Below are positions 17,915 through 26,668 of a stretch of 64,000 nucleotides of DNA, piece by piece. The notes under the pieces were generated by a model, which made no database searches, had not been told where the DNA came from, and was given only the letters and a program-made list of their open reading frames with translations. Origin of the DNA: Mesorhizobium sp. (GTDB taxonomy: Bacteria > Pseudomonadota > Alphaproteobacteria > Rhizobiales > Rhizobiaceae); NCBI GenBank assembly GCA_004017275.1, contig SAKE01000019.1:1-64000 (forward strand), in the 5' to 3' direction. The position numbers and the translations under genes are program-made. Position 1 is the stretch's first letter; every line of letters starts with the position of its first letter.

Positions 17915-19179
17915 TGGCGGAGTCTCGAGTCTGGCATCCGTTCACGCAGCACGCGCTAGAGCCCTCGGTCCCTGAAATCGTGCTGACTGAAGGCGCCTAT
18001 CTCCACAAGGCCGACGGCTTCCGCATCCTCGATGCGATTTCTTCCTGGTGGGTCGTCACCCATGGCCATCGCCACCCCCGCATCATGAAGGCCATCGAGA
18101 CGACCGCGTCGAGCCTCGACCAGATCATCTTCGCGGGCTTCACCCACGAGCCGGCCGAACGGCTGGCCGAGGCGCTTATCGGCATCGCACCCGCCGGCCT
18201 CGACCGGGTGTTCTATTCCGACAGTGGCTCCACCTCAGTCGAAGTCGCGCTGAAGATGGCGCTCGGCTATTTCCGCAACATCGGCGCGCCGCGTTCGCGC
18301 ATCGCCGTCATGGAGCACAGCTATCATGGCGACACGATCGGGGCGATGAGCGTCGGCGCCCGCGGCGTCTTCAACGCCGCCTATGATCCTTTGCTGTTCG
18401 AGGTCGACGCCATCCCCTTCCCGGCCGCCGGGCGCGAGCAGGAAACGCTGGATCGGTTCGAGGCCGTTAGCCGCGACCGGCGCGCAGCCGCGCTGATCGT
18501 CGAGCCGCTGGTGCTTGGCGCCGGCGGCATGCTGATGTATCCGGCCTGGGTTCTTGCCGAATTGAAGAGGATCGCCGAAGCCTCCGGCACGCTGCTGATC
18601 GCCGATGAAGTGATGACCGGCTGGGGGCGCACCGGAACCATGTTTGCCTGCGAACAGGCGTCCGTCTCGCCCGACATCTTGTGCACCTCGAAAGGTCTGA
18701 CCGGTGGTACCATCCCGCTGGCCGCCACGATCGCCACCGATGCCATCTTCCACGCTCACTTTTCGGAGGATCGCAAGAAGACGTTTTTCCATTCGAGCTC
18801 CTACACCGCCAATCCGATCGCCTGCGCGGCAGCACTTGCCAATGTCGAGATCTGGCGTGACGAGCCGGTGGCCGAGCGGATCGCGGTCTTGAGCGCGAGG
18901 CAGGCCGCCGGGCTGCAACGCTTCCGGGTCAATCCATATTTCACCGACTGCCGGACAACCGGCACCATCGCGGCACTCGACCTACGCACCGGCTCAGCCG
19001 GTTATCTGGCCGAGATCGGGCCAAAACTGCGCGCTTTTTTCCTTGAGCGGGGGCTACTTGTGCGCCCGCTCGGCAATGTCCTCTATCTTCTACCGCCCTA
19101 TTGCATCACCAGCGACGAATTGGGCGGGCTCTATGACGCGATAGAGGAGGCCGGCGAACGCTTCGGCTCGCGGCCATGA
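17914..19179 (+). CDS. bioA: Adenosylmethionine-8-amino-7-oxononanoate aminotransferase
   Basis: 421 residues. BioA transfers an amino group from SAM to 8-amino-7-oxononanoate, giving diaminopelargonate. It is a class III aminotransferase: WHPFTQH at the start, SSWWVVTHGH, SDSGSTSVEVALKMA, EHSYHGDTIGAMSVG, IADEVMTGWGRTG and the PLP lysine in LCTSKGLTGG. The end overlaps bioZ by 4 bp. Its use of SAM makes the metK copy elsewhere in this window relevant, though only loosely. Confidence 0.95.
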   Translation: MAESRVWHPFTQHALEPSVPEIVLTEGAYLHKADGFRILDAISSWWVVTHGHRHPRIMKAIETTASSLDQIIFAGFTHEPAERLAEALIGIAPAGLDRVFYSDSGSTSVEVALKMALGYFRNIGAPRSRIAVMEHSYHGDTIGAMSVGARGVFNAAYDPLLFEVDAIPFPAAGREQETLDRFEAVSRDRRAAALIVEPLVLGAGGMLMYPAWVLAELKRIAEASGTLLIADEVMTGWGRTGTMFACEQASVSPDILCTSKGLTGGTIPLAATIATDAIFHAHFSEDRKKTFFHSSSYTANPIACAAALANVEIWRDEPVAERIAVLSARQAAGLQRFRVNPYFTDCRTTGTIAALDLRTGSAGYLAEIGPKLRAFFLERGLLVRPLGNVLYLLPPYCITSDELGGLYDAIEEAGERFGSRP

Positions 19180-20159
19180 ACCTATCGTCGCGCGTTCTCG
19201 GCTTCGGCCATCATGCGCCGGCGCGCAAGGTCGAGAACCCGGAAATCGAAGACCGGCTCGGGCTTGAGCCCGGCTGGATCGAGCGGCGCACCGGAATTCG
19301 CTCGCGCTTCTGGGCAACAGACGAAGACACGCTGTCGGGCCTTGCCGCCTCTGCCGGCGACATGGCGCTGACCAATGCCGGTATCGACCGCGGCGACGTC
19401 GGTCTACTCTTGCTCGCCACGTCGACGCCCGATCACCTTCTGCCGCCAAGCGCGCCGCTGGTCGCACATCGGCTGGGGCTAGGCCGCGCCGGAGCGATCG
19501 ACCTGACCGGCGCCTGCGCCGGCTTCATCTATGCGCTGATGTTCGCCGACGGGTTCACCCGCCTGCACGGCAAAGCGAGCCTTGTCATCGCCGCCAACAT
19601 CCTCAGCCACCGCATCAATTTGGCCGAGCGCGCCAGCGCCGTGCTGTTTGCCGATGCCGCCGGCGCCATGGTGATCAGTCCTTGCGATGACCCGGATCGA
19701 GGCATTCTCGGCGCTTCGGTGGATTCCGACGGCTCGCGCTACGGGCTAATCCAGATTCCCGCCGGGGGAAGCAACACTCCGTTCCATGCCGACCTCGACC
19801 TCGCGCAGACACGGATGACGATCACTGACGGCCGTGAAGTATTCAGCAAGGCCGTGGAGATGATGACCGCCTGCTCGAGAGATGCGCTCACTGCTGCCCG
19901 ACTGAGGCCGCAAGACCTCGATCGTTTCGTGCCGCATCAGGCCAATGCGCGCATTTTCGACGCGGTCGGCAGGAACCTCGGCATCGCTGATCACTCGATC
20001 GTCAAGACGATCGCCGAATATGGCAACTCTTCCGCCGCGACGATCCCGCTCTCATTGTCGCTGGCCCATCGGGCGCAGCCGTTTCGGCCTGGCGAGAAAG
20101 TCCTCTTGGCGGCAGCGGGTGCGGGTCTCAGCGGCGGCGCGCTTGTGGTGGGAATTTAG
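19176..20159 (+). CDS. bioZ: BioZ, KAS III-like enzyme for the pimeloyl precursor of biotin
   Basis: 327 residues, similar to FabH-type ketoacyl-ACP synthase III. The catalytic triad is readable: Cys114 (TGACAGF), His251 (VPHQAN) and Asn281 (EYGNSSAAT). The GxxxGGGS-like C-terminus ends GAGLSGGALVVGI. Its place at the end of the bio operon identifies it as BioZ rather than a fatty-acid FabH. From the literature on alphaproteobacteria, BioZ condenses glutaryl-CoA with malonyl-ACP to start pimeloyl-ACP formation, replacing BioC/BioH. No bioC or bioH is seen here, which agrees. Confidence 0.93.
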   Translation: MNLSSRVLGFGHHAPARKVENPEIEDRLGLEPGWIERRTGIRSRFWATDEDTLSGLAASAGDMALTNAGIDRGDVGLLLLATSTPDHLLPPSAPLVAHRLGLGRAGAIDLTGACAGFIYALMFADGFTRLHGKASLVIAANILSHRINLAERASAVLFADAAGAMVISPCDDPDRGILGASVDSDGSRYGLIQIPAGGSNTPFHADLDLAQTRMTITDGREVFSKAVEMMTACSRDALTAARLRPQDLDRFVPHQANARIFDAVGRNLGIADHSIVKTIAEYGNSSAATIPLSLSLAHRAQPFRPGEKVLLAAAGAGLSGGALVVGI

Positions 20160-20332
20160 CAAAGCAATGCTTGCGCACAGGACTGCTCATGAATGAGACT
20201 ATGAGAATGGCTCAATACGTAAATAGTCGCCGGCAAGCTCCATAGAGCTGGGTTCCGTGCGGTGCTCCGCGATGTCTAAGTATCGACCCGCTTGCTCAAA
20301 TCGCAGCGCTCATCGAAGGCCAGCAATACCTC

Positions 20333-21976
20333 ATGCAGAGCGAAAATCCTCAACCGCCCGTTTCAAAGACGCTCGCCCCATTTCGAAACAAGGTGTTTCG
20401 CTCAATTTGGGCGGCCACCCAGATTTCCAGCCTCGGTTGGCTAGTGCAAACGGTCGCCATCAGTTGGCTTATGGCAACGATTTCAGCGTCCGACCTCATG
20501 GTGGCACTCGTCCAGGCCGCATCCACATTGCCGGTGTTCTTCCTCTCAGTTTTCGCCGGAGCCATTGCCGACAACTTCAGCCGCCGGTGGGTGATGTTTG
20601 CGGGACACTGCCTGATAGCATCGGCGTCGACGACGCTGATGATTTCTGTGGGTCTGGGATTTGTCAGTCCTTGGCTGATTCTCGGGTTAGGTTTCCTGGC
20701 CGGCTGCGGCTTTGCCTTGAATGATCCGGCTTGGCACGCTTCGGTCGGCGATATCCTTCACAAACGCGACATTCCGGCCGCAGTGACGCTTATGTCCGTC
20801 GGATACAACATTGTGCGCAGCGTTGGTCCGGCCTTGGGGGGCGTGATCCTGGCCGTCTTTGGGCCGCTGGCCGCTTTCGCCTTGGCTGCGGTGAGTGATC
20901 TGGCGCCCATAAGCGCGATATGGCGCACCAAATGGGAGGTCCGCTCTTCGCCTCTCCCTCGTGAGAGAATGACGACGGCAATTCATGACGGAGTGCGCTT
21001 TACTGCGATGTCTTTGGAGATCAGGGCAGCGACCGCCCGAGCCGCTCTTTTCGGATTGGCAAGCATCTCCATTCTGGCGTTGCTCCCCCTCGTCGTCCGG
21101 GATCAGTTGAAGAGTGGGCCAATTGTCTACGGTATCTTATTGGCCGGCTTCGGCATGGGTGCTTTCATCGCGGGCATGGGCAACGGCTTCTTGAGGAAGG
21201 TCACGTCTCAAAACAGGCTGGTGGCCTTCGCCTCTGTGGCTTGTGCAGTCTGTTGCCTCTCCCTTGCCCTTACATCGTCGATTCCTGTGGCGGCCATTTC
21301 GCTGGCGCTCGGCGGAGCGGGTTGGCTTATCACCTGGACGGGCATTGACGTGTCGGTGCAGTTGGCAAGCCCAAGGTGGGTTGTAGGCCGCACGCTCTCC
21401 ATTTACTACGCCTTGAGCGCAGGCGGTATGGCTGCTGGCAGCTGGATCTGGGGTTCTGTCGCGCAAAACTATTCCTTGACCTTAGCATTGGAGGGCGCCG
21501 CAGGCGCTCTGTTGCTGGTTGCAGCAGCGGGGATCGTGTTGCCGGTCCGTCCCTGGGAAGAAACCGATCAAGAAAGTTCAGTTTTTCATCCGCCGGACGT
21601 GGCTCTCGATCTGAAACCCAGAAGTGGCCCTATCGTGGCCAAGGTCGAGTATTTGATATCGGAGGAAAATATCGAGGCCTTTCTGGGCTCCATGCGCACG
21701 CGGCGACACGTCCAGAGCCGTGCCGGTGCACGAAACTGGACGCTCCAGCGAAATCTGCAAACACCGTCACTTTGGACGGAGACATTCCGCACCCCCACCT
21801 GGATGGACTTTCTCCGCCTAAATCATCGACTCACCGCAGCAGATAAGGAAGTCGCCCAGCATCTCCTGTCACTGCATGAAGGAGAGGTGCCTCCGCAGAC
21901 AGTGCTTTCGATTGAACGGACGACCGAGGCAATTCGTACCCGTACCTCGACAATCTTTTCTCGTCCTCCAAGATGA
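20333..21976 (+). CDS. MFS exporter of the EntS-like (MFS_3) type
   Basis: 547 residues. The first about 410 residues contain around 10-12 hydrophobic segments with the MFS loop motif ADNFSRRWVMFAGH after the second one. A soluble tail of about 130 residues follows, with an antibiotic-monooxygenase-like look (VEYLISEENIEAFLGSMR, RNWTLQRNL), a layout common in MFS_3 transporters such as enterobactin exporter EntS. The substrate is unknown. It starts 173 bp after bioZ on the same strand; a link to biotin is possible but not shown. The ribosome site is weak. Confidence 0.8.
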   Translation: MQSENPQPPVSKTLAPFRNKVFRSIWAATQISSLGWLVQTVAISWLMATISASDLMVALVQAASTLPVFFLSVFAGAIADNFSRRWVMFAGHCLIASASTTLMISVGLGFVSPWLILGLGFLAGCGFALNDPAWHASVGDILHKRDIPAAVTLMSVGYNIVRSVGPALGGVILAVFGPLAAFALAAVSDLAPISAIWRTKWEVRSSPLPRERMTTAIHDGVRFTAMSLEIRAATARAALFGLASISILALLPLVVRDQLKSGPIVYGILLAGFGMGAFIAGMGNGFLRKVTSQNRLVAFASVACAVCCLSLALTSSIPVAAISLALGGAGWLITWTGIDVSVQLASPRWVVGRTLSIYYALSAGGMAAGSWIWGSVAQNYSLTLALEGAAGALLLVAAAGIVLPVRPWEETDQESSVFHPPDVALDLKPRSGPIVAKVEYLISEENIEAFLGSMRTRRHVQSRAGARNWTLQRNLQTPSLWTETFRTPTWMDFLRLNHRLTAADKEVAQHLLSLHEGEVPPQTVLSIERTTEAIRTRTSTIFSRPPR

Positions 21977-22210
21977 CGCCATCAAGCTGCTGTCCAGGGA
22001 CAGGGTGGATCACCGGTGCTTTGCAGAGCACAGCCTCACACCGAGAGCAGCGTGCTCCGGGTTGTGCGCTTTCGCGCGCACCCAGGCGAGATGATGGTGA
22101 ACGCGGCGTCAAGTGGAAGTCCCCTGCATACGCTTGCGGAGTCTTCTGCGAGAGCCCATGCCGACGAGCGCCAAACAAGGTTTGATGCCTTTCGGCGTCG
22201 TGGCCTCAAC

Positions 22211-23537
22211 TCATCGATTCGCGAGAAAAGCATCGAATGCAGCAGCAACGGCGCGAACAACAAAGCGGTGCTCCGGCCGCACGCGGATGAAGCCGTTTTC
22301 GACGTCCAGGATCCCCTCCTCAGCCAGCGTCACCAAACTCTCAACTGAATCGAGAAAACGAGCTGGTTCGATTTCGTGGGCGGCACAGATGGTCGGCACG
22401 TCGGCCTCCAAATCGCACATCAGTCGCTCGATGATCGCTGCGCGCACCCGGTCATCGTCGGTCAGACGGTGACCCTTTGATGTCGCCAGACGTCCACTTG
22501 CGATGTGCCGGGCGTAAGAATCCCGTGTTACTTCGTTCTGAACATACCCCTCGCGGACTCGGCCAATAGCCGACGCGCCTAAGCCGATCACGTTTTGCAA
22601 GTATCGGCCGAGTATCCCAGCGAATTACGCCGTAGGCGCGCCCGGTCTTCTGCGCTAGCGCGAGTTCGTCGTCCGGCGGAGCGAAATGATCGAGCCCGAT
22701 CTCCCGGTAGCCAGCGCCAACCAGTGTCTCGGCGACAGCTGCAGCCTGTTCGGCGCGAAGATCGCCGTCCGGTAGACCTGCCTGCTCGATAGGCGCTGGT
22801 TCTTTATCACGGAAGGAATATGCGCGTATCCGAACACCGCAAGCCGGTTGGGGCGCATGGCGACCGCAGCCATCGCGGTCTGGATGCAGGACTGCACAGT
22901 CTGTTTCGGTAGACCGAAGATGAGGTCGAAGTTGATATGGCCAACGCCATGCCGGCGGAGATTTTGGACTGCAGCGGCCGTCTGCACCTTACTCTGGATC
23001 CGATTGATCGCCTTTGCACATCGGGATCAAAGCTCTGCACGCCGATGCTCGCGCGGTTGACACCGTTAGCTGCCAAGGCTTCGGCCATTTCCGGTGTGAA
23101 CGTTCGGGGATCGATCTCCACGGTGATCGCAGCAGTTTTGCTGAAAGCGAAGTGGCGGCGTAGAAATTCCATCAGCGCCAAGTGCTCGGCTGGCCCGATA
23201 AGGTGAGGCGTTCCGCGCCGAAATGCACATCGCTCACCGGCAGCCCTTGCCGCACTTGCTCCGACACCAAACTGATCTCCTGACGCAGCACCGCTAAATA
23301 ATTAAGGATCGGGCCGTTGCGACGGATGACCGCGGTAGGGAAGCCGCAATACCAGCACATGGATCGGCAAAACGGAATGTGGAAATAGAGCGACACCGAT
23401 TCGTCGGCCGGGAGGCCCCCCAGCCATTCCTCATAATCGTCAGCACCAACTGCCGCAGAGAAGTCTGGCACAGTCGGATAGATGGTATACCAAGGCGGCC
23501 GGGGGTCCCGGTACTTTGTCAGGATTGAGGTGTGCAA
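22211..23537 (-). pseudogene. hemN: Oxygen-independent coproporphyrinogen III oxidase, multiply frameshifted
   Basis: HemN is a radical-SAM enzyme for anaerobic haem synthesis. The parts appear in the right order but in different frames: YFHIPFCRSMCWYC with the CxxxCxxC motif (near 23340-23390), VEIDPRTFTPEMAEALAANGVNR and GVQSFDPDVQ, then HGVGHINFDLIFGLPKQT, then the C-terminal HemN domain (NVIGLGASAIGRVREGYVQN, DRVRAAIIERLMCDLEADV). At least three or four frameshifts make it inactive. The true start has also slipped: an ATG a few codons upstream is out of frame. Confidence 0.88.
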
Positions 23538-24007
23538 GGAGCTGTCATCCCACGTCGCTGATCCATCATTCTTTCGTTGCGCGCTCGTCCTGGTCTCTGA
23601 CCTAAGTCAGTGCGTCCCGCTTATGTCGCAGTCTCGTTTGGACAGGATGGGGTCAACCACGCCGGGGAGCGCGCGTGCCATGGTTGCGCCTGAGGTGATG
23701 GTGCGGTGCCGCATTCAACGTCTGAGTAGTACGTGACGCCAGTGCAGTGTGCTTGAGGCGTCTGCGGAAGAACTTTGCAATGCGAAATTCATGTCCGACG
23801 CAACGGACCTGTCAAGCCTCGTTCAGACGCCATCCAGGTCCAGCCAGCGGCCTTCCCTGCCGGCCGAAAAACCATACCGGCTTTAGCCACCGAGACGCTC
23901 TAAAGCTGACGTCGGCTCATTTGATGAAAGGAGGACGCCGCTAGGGGGTGCACAAGGTTCCCCGGCTTGACGTCGCTTCGAGCGAAGAGCGGCGGTGTGG
24001 CTTGTCG
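23538..24007. other. Intergenic stretch, nothing recognised
   Basis: About 470 bp between the hemN remnant and the small membrane-protein gene. I saw no FNR-type box, terminator or credible reading frame; a weak resemblance to a tts box near 23910 was rejected. Confidence 0.35.
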
Positions 24008-24427
24008 TCAAGCGCCGGGCAGCGTGCCCCCTACCGATATCCCGAAAAGATCGACCAAGATGGCCATGCCGACGCCACACGCGGTCTGGATGAGGCCGAC
24101 CATGAAAATGCGATTGGCGCGTTCGTAGATGGGGCGCCGCAAGGAACTCATGTCGAGCAGCATGGACAGCGCTCTCATCTGCAGTGCGATGCCGAGCAGG
24201 ATCGGCACTACGGCGAACAGATCGTAGAGTTGCCATGGCAAGGGGTTCGCGGCCCAATGAGTGAGGAAGCCGAGCGAAAAGGCAAGCAGGATACCCACGG
24301 CAGTGATTGTGCCGTTGCGGAAAATGGTCTCGATCGGTTCTTCCTTCGGATCGTGCTCGTCCAAGCGGCTTCCTTTCGTTGCTCTTTCCGTCGAGACTAA
24401 GTTCTCGAGAATGCTGTTCATCGCCAA
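24008..24427 (-). CDS. Small integral membrane protein of unknown function
   Basis: 139 residues. A polar N-terminus of about 38 residues is followed by hydrophobic segments at about 41-60 (ITAVGILLAFSLGFLTHW), 67-83 (LYDLFAVVPILLGIALQ) and 108-130 (IFMVGLIQTACGVGMAILVDLFG). No enzymatic motif is visible. ATG 24427, or an internal ATG two codons on, starts it. It stands alone; I do not recognise the family. Confidence 0.65.
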   Translation of the reverse strand: MAMNSILENLVSTERATKGSRLDEHDPKEEPIETIFRNGTITAVGILLAFSLGFLTHWAANPLPWQLYDLFAVVPILLGIALQMRALSMLLDMSSLRRPIYERANRIFMVGLIQTACGVGMAILVDLFGISVGGTLPGA

Positions 24428-25046
24428 TTACTCGAGGCGAGCCGTAGGCAGCCGTTTCAGGGTGCGCTCCCTCTCGCTTCCGGCCGCGCAATGTACCTGC
24501 ACGGCGAACTTACAGCGGCGAAAAGGTGCTGCGGCCACCATGCGACGCCTCGGACGCGCACGCCCTCTGTTCCTGGCGCAGCCCTTGCGGAGCGTACGCG
24601 CAGTGATCCTTCTCGGTAGCGCATGGCGCGGCCTCCGTTGCGGTCAGACGGGAAGCCGTCGCTGTTAAACGAGACTGTCACATATCGAACATGGCGAACC
24701 GTGTCGCACATTGCTTTTCGCAGTGACCCTCAAAAAAAGTGATTCCAGCGAGACGAAGGCGCGTCGGCCCGATTTTGGTGTCGGCCGCATTTACGCTTCA
24801 GGTTGGCATGTCGCTTGCTGCTCTATTTCGGAGAGCTGCAGCGGTCCGACCGGAGTGTTTCACATGTAAACGATAATGAATCTCCTAACAGAAAACACTA
24901 TTATAAGTACATGTGGCTTTTACGCTGGCTCACCTCTCGTGTCAAGCGCTTTGGCGTCCACATATTGGAGACAACACGCACAAAATTTAGAGGAAAAGCT
25001 TGCTCTTTCGCCTCTATCCTTTTTATTCCTTCATGGAGATCTAGAC
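24428..25046. other. Intergenic/leader region of the porin gene
   Basis: About 620 bp without a convincing gene; a frame continuous with the porin opens at 24876 but looks non-coding. CACATGTA (24861-24868) and TACATGTG (24908-24915) form a perfect 8-bp inverted repeat around a 39-nt AT-rich centre, about 130 bp before the porin start; it could be a regulator site. Confidence 0.4.
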
Positions 25047-26186
25047 ATGTACATCAAGAGTCCTCTTCTCGGCTTAACTGCTCTGATGACCGTTTCCGTC
25101 GGTCGAGCAGCTGGCGCCGAGCGGGAACCGGCCGAGTACATCAAGATCTGCGACGTCCTCGGCTCGGGATATTCCTATATTCCCAACACCGAGACCTGCC
25201 TGCGCATCGGCGGCTATGTCCGTTACGATATCGGCCTGGGTGACGTCCGATCGTATGACAGCGCAAGAACCTCGGACGTGAGAACTGGCGAGGACCAAGG
25301 CACTTGGCGAAACAGCACACGCTTCACGTTCAAAACTTGGACCGGCCAGCAGACCGAGCTCGGCGCGTTGACGACCTATACCGAAACCCACGTGAATTTT
25401 GGCAACAGCGCTAACTCGCATGACAGTCCTCAGAACTATGATTTCAACAGCGGCCTCGCACTGGCTTCTGCCTGGGTCGAGCTGGGAGGCCTGCGAGTTG
25501 GCAAGGAGGGGTCGGCCTTCGATACGTTTGTAAGCTACGCTGGCGACGTTCTCGATAGTATGCTCGTTCCGTCGGCCGGCTTCGACACCAACGTGGCTCA
25601 GTACCACTTCGACGCCGGCAACGGCATTTCGACTGTGATTTCGCTCGAACAAGGATCGGGCTCAGCCGGTACTATCGACAGCTATATTCCGCACGTTGTC
25701 GCCGGCTTGAAATACACGCAAGGCTGGGGCTCGATCACCGGCGTCGCGGCTTATGACAGCAATTACGAAGCTTTTGCCGGCAAGATCCGCGTCGACGTCG
25801 CTGTCACAAACCAGCTGTCGCTGTTTGGACTCTTCGGCTACGGTTCCAATGCCAGTCTCAACGAGGACTCAAACGGCGCAATTGCCAATCATGGGCGCGG
25901 CTCGTACAAAATCTGGAACGGCCAGTGGGCTTTCTGGGCGGGCGCCACCTACGAGTTTGACGAGAAAACTTCGTTCAACCTTCAGGTCTCGGGTGATCAG
26001 CTCAAGGATGCTGGTGTGGCTGCAAACGTCGCCTACATGGTCGTTCCCGGCTTCACGGTCACAGCCGAGGTCGATTACGACCACTACGGCAACTCTGGCC
26101 TCGGCCCTGCCGAGCCTACCGCCGTCAAGGGCACGAGCAAGCCGAACAGCGTCGGCGGCATTCTCCGCTTACAAGGCTCATTTTGA
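25047..26186 (+). CDS. Outer-membrane porin (RopA / Porin_2 type)
   Basis: 379 residues from ATG 25047, which follows GGAG by 9 nt. A signal peptide (about residues 1-23, ending AAGA) is followed by the EPAEYIKICD...GYSYIPNTETCLRIGGYVRYD start seen in rhizobial porins, with a Cys pair, many alternating beta strands and a C-terminal Phe (RLQGSF) for beta-barrel assembly. It should form a general diffusion pore in the outer membrane. It is a single gene with its own leader region. Confidence 0.9.
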   Translation: MYIKSPLLGLTALMTVSVGRAAGAEREPAEYIKICDVLGSGYSYIPNTETCLRIGGYVRYDIGLGDVRSYDSARTSDVRTGEDQGTWRNSTRFTFKTWTGQQTELGALTTYTETHVNFGNSANSHDSPQNYDFNSGLALASAWVELGGLRVGKEGSAFDTFVSYAGDVLDSMLVPSAGFDTNVAQYHFDAGNGISTVISLEQGSGSAGTIDSYIPHVVAGLKYTQGWGSITGVAAYDSNYEAFAGKIRVDVAVTNQLSLFGLFGYGSNASLNEDSNGAIANHGRGSYKIWNGQWAFWAGATYEFDEKTSFNLQVSGDQLKDAGVAANVAYMVVPGFTVTAEVDYDHYGNSGLGPAEPTAVKGTSKPNSVGGILRLQGSF

Positions 26187-26668
26187 AATCTCTCCAGTCG
26201 CGAGCATGGCAAAGGCACTTGCCTCGACAACGCACGCATGGAGAGCTTCGTTCGCCATCTTGAAGTCTGCATCGACCGTCCACGGCCCATCGTACCAACT
26301 AGAAACTGAAAGTTATGAGCCCTGTGTACTACACCTAGCCCTTGACCTGCCCGATGAACCGGCCAGGGGCCGTCAGTTCAAATTCGGGGCCGCTTAGAGG
26401 GCAGTGTGAGGCCGTGTTAGGTAAGCGCCACTGCAATGTCGAGGCCGCGACACGCCTGTCGCTTTGGACGGCTGGAATTGCCCTTCGCGGCGCCATTCAT
26501 TCTCTCAACATTTACGTGATAATGCACGCTGAGTCCGAGCCGCGTGGCAGCACCCATCCTAGGTCACTATCGGGGGGCCTTAAACCTGAACAGCTCCATC
26601 GTCGCGGCTGCTGCGGAAGCAGGAGCTATCACTGGGACCCGTACTGGTGCTTGTCAGCCGCTGAGCCG
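26187..26668. other. Intergenic stretch between porin and acyltransferase genes
   Basis: About 480 bp between convergent genes. No terminator with a T-run and no recognisable gene; short frames with unusual composition only. Confidence 0.35.

Noticed and set aside
23895..23930. Possible tts box (minus strand, GTCAGCTTTAG)
   Set aside because: Only the first eight bases match; the central TCGAAAGCT or TCGTCA part and the C-rich end are missing, and no effector gene follows.
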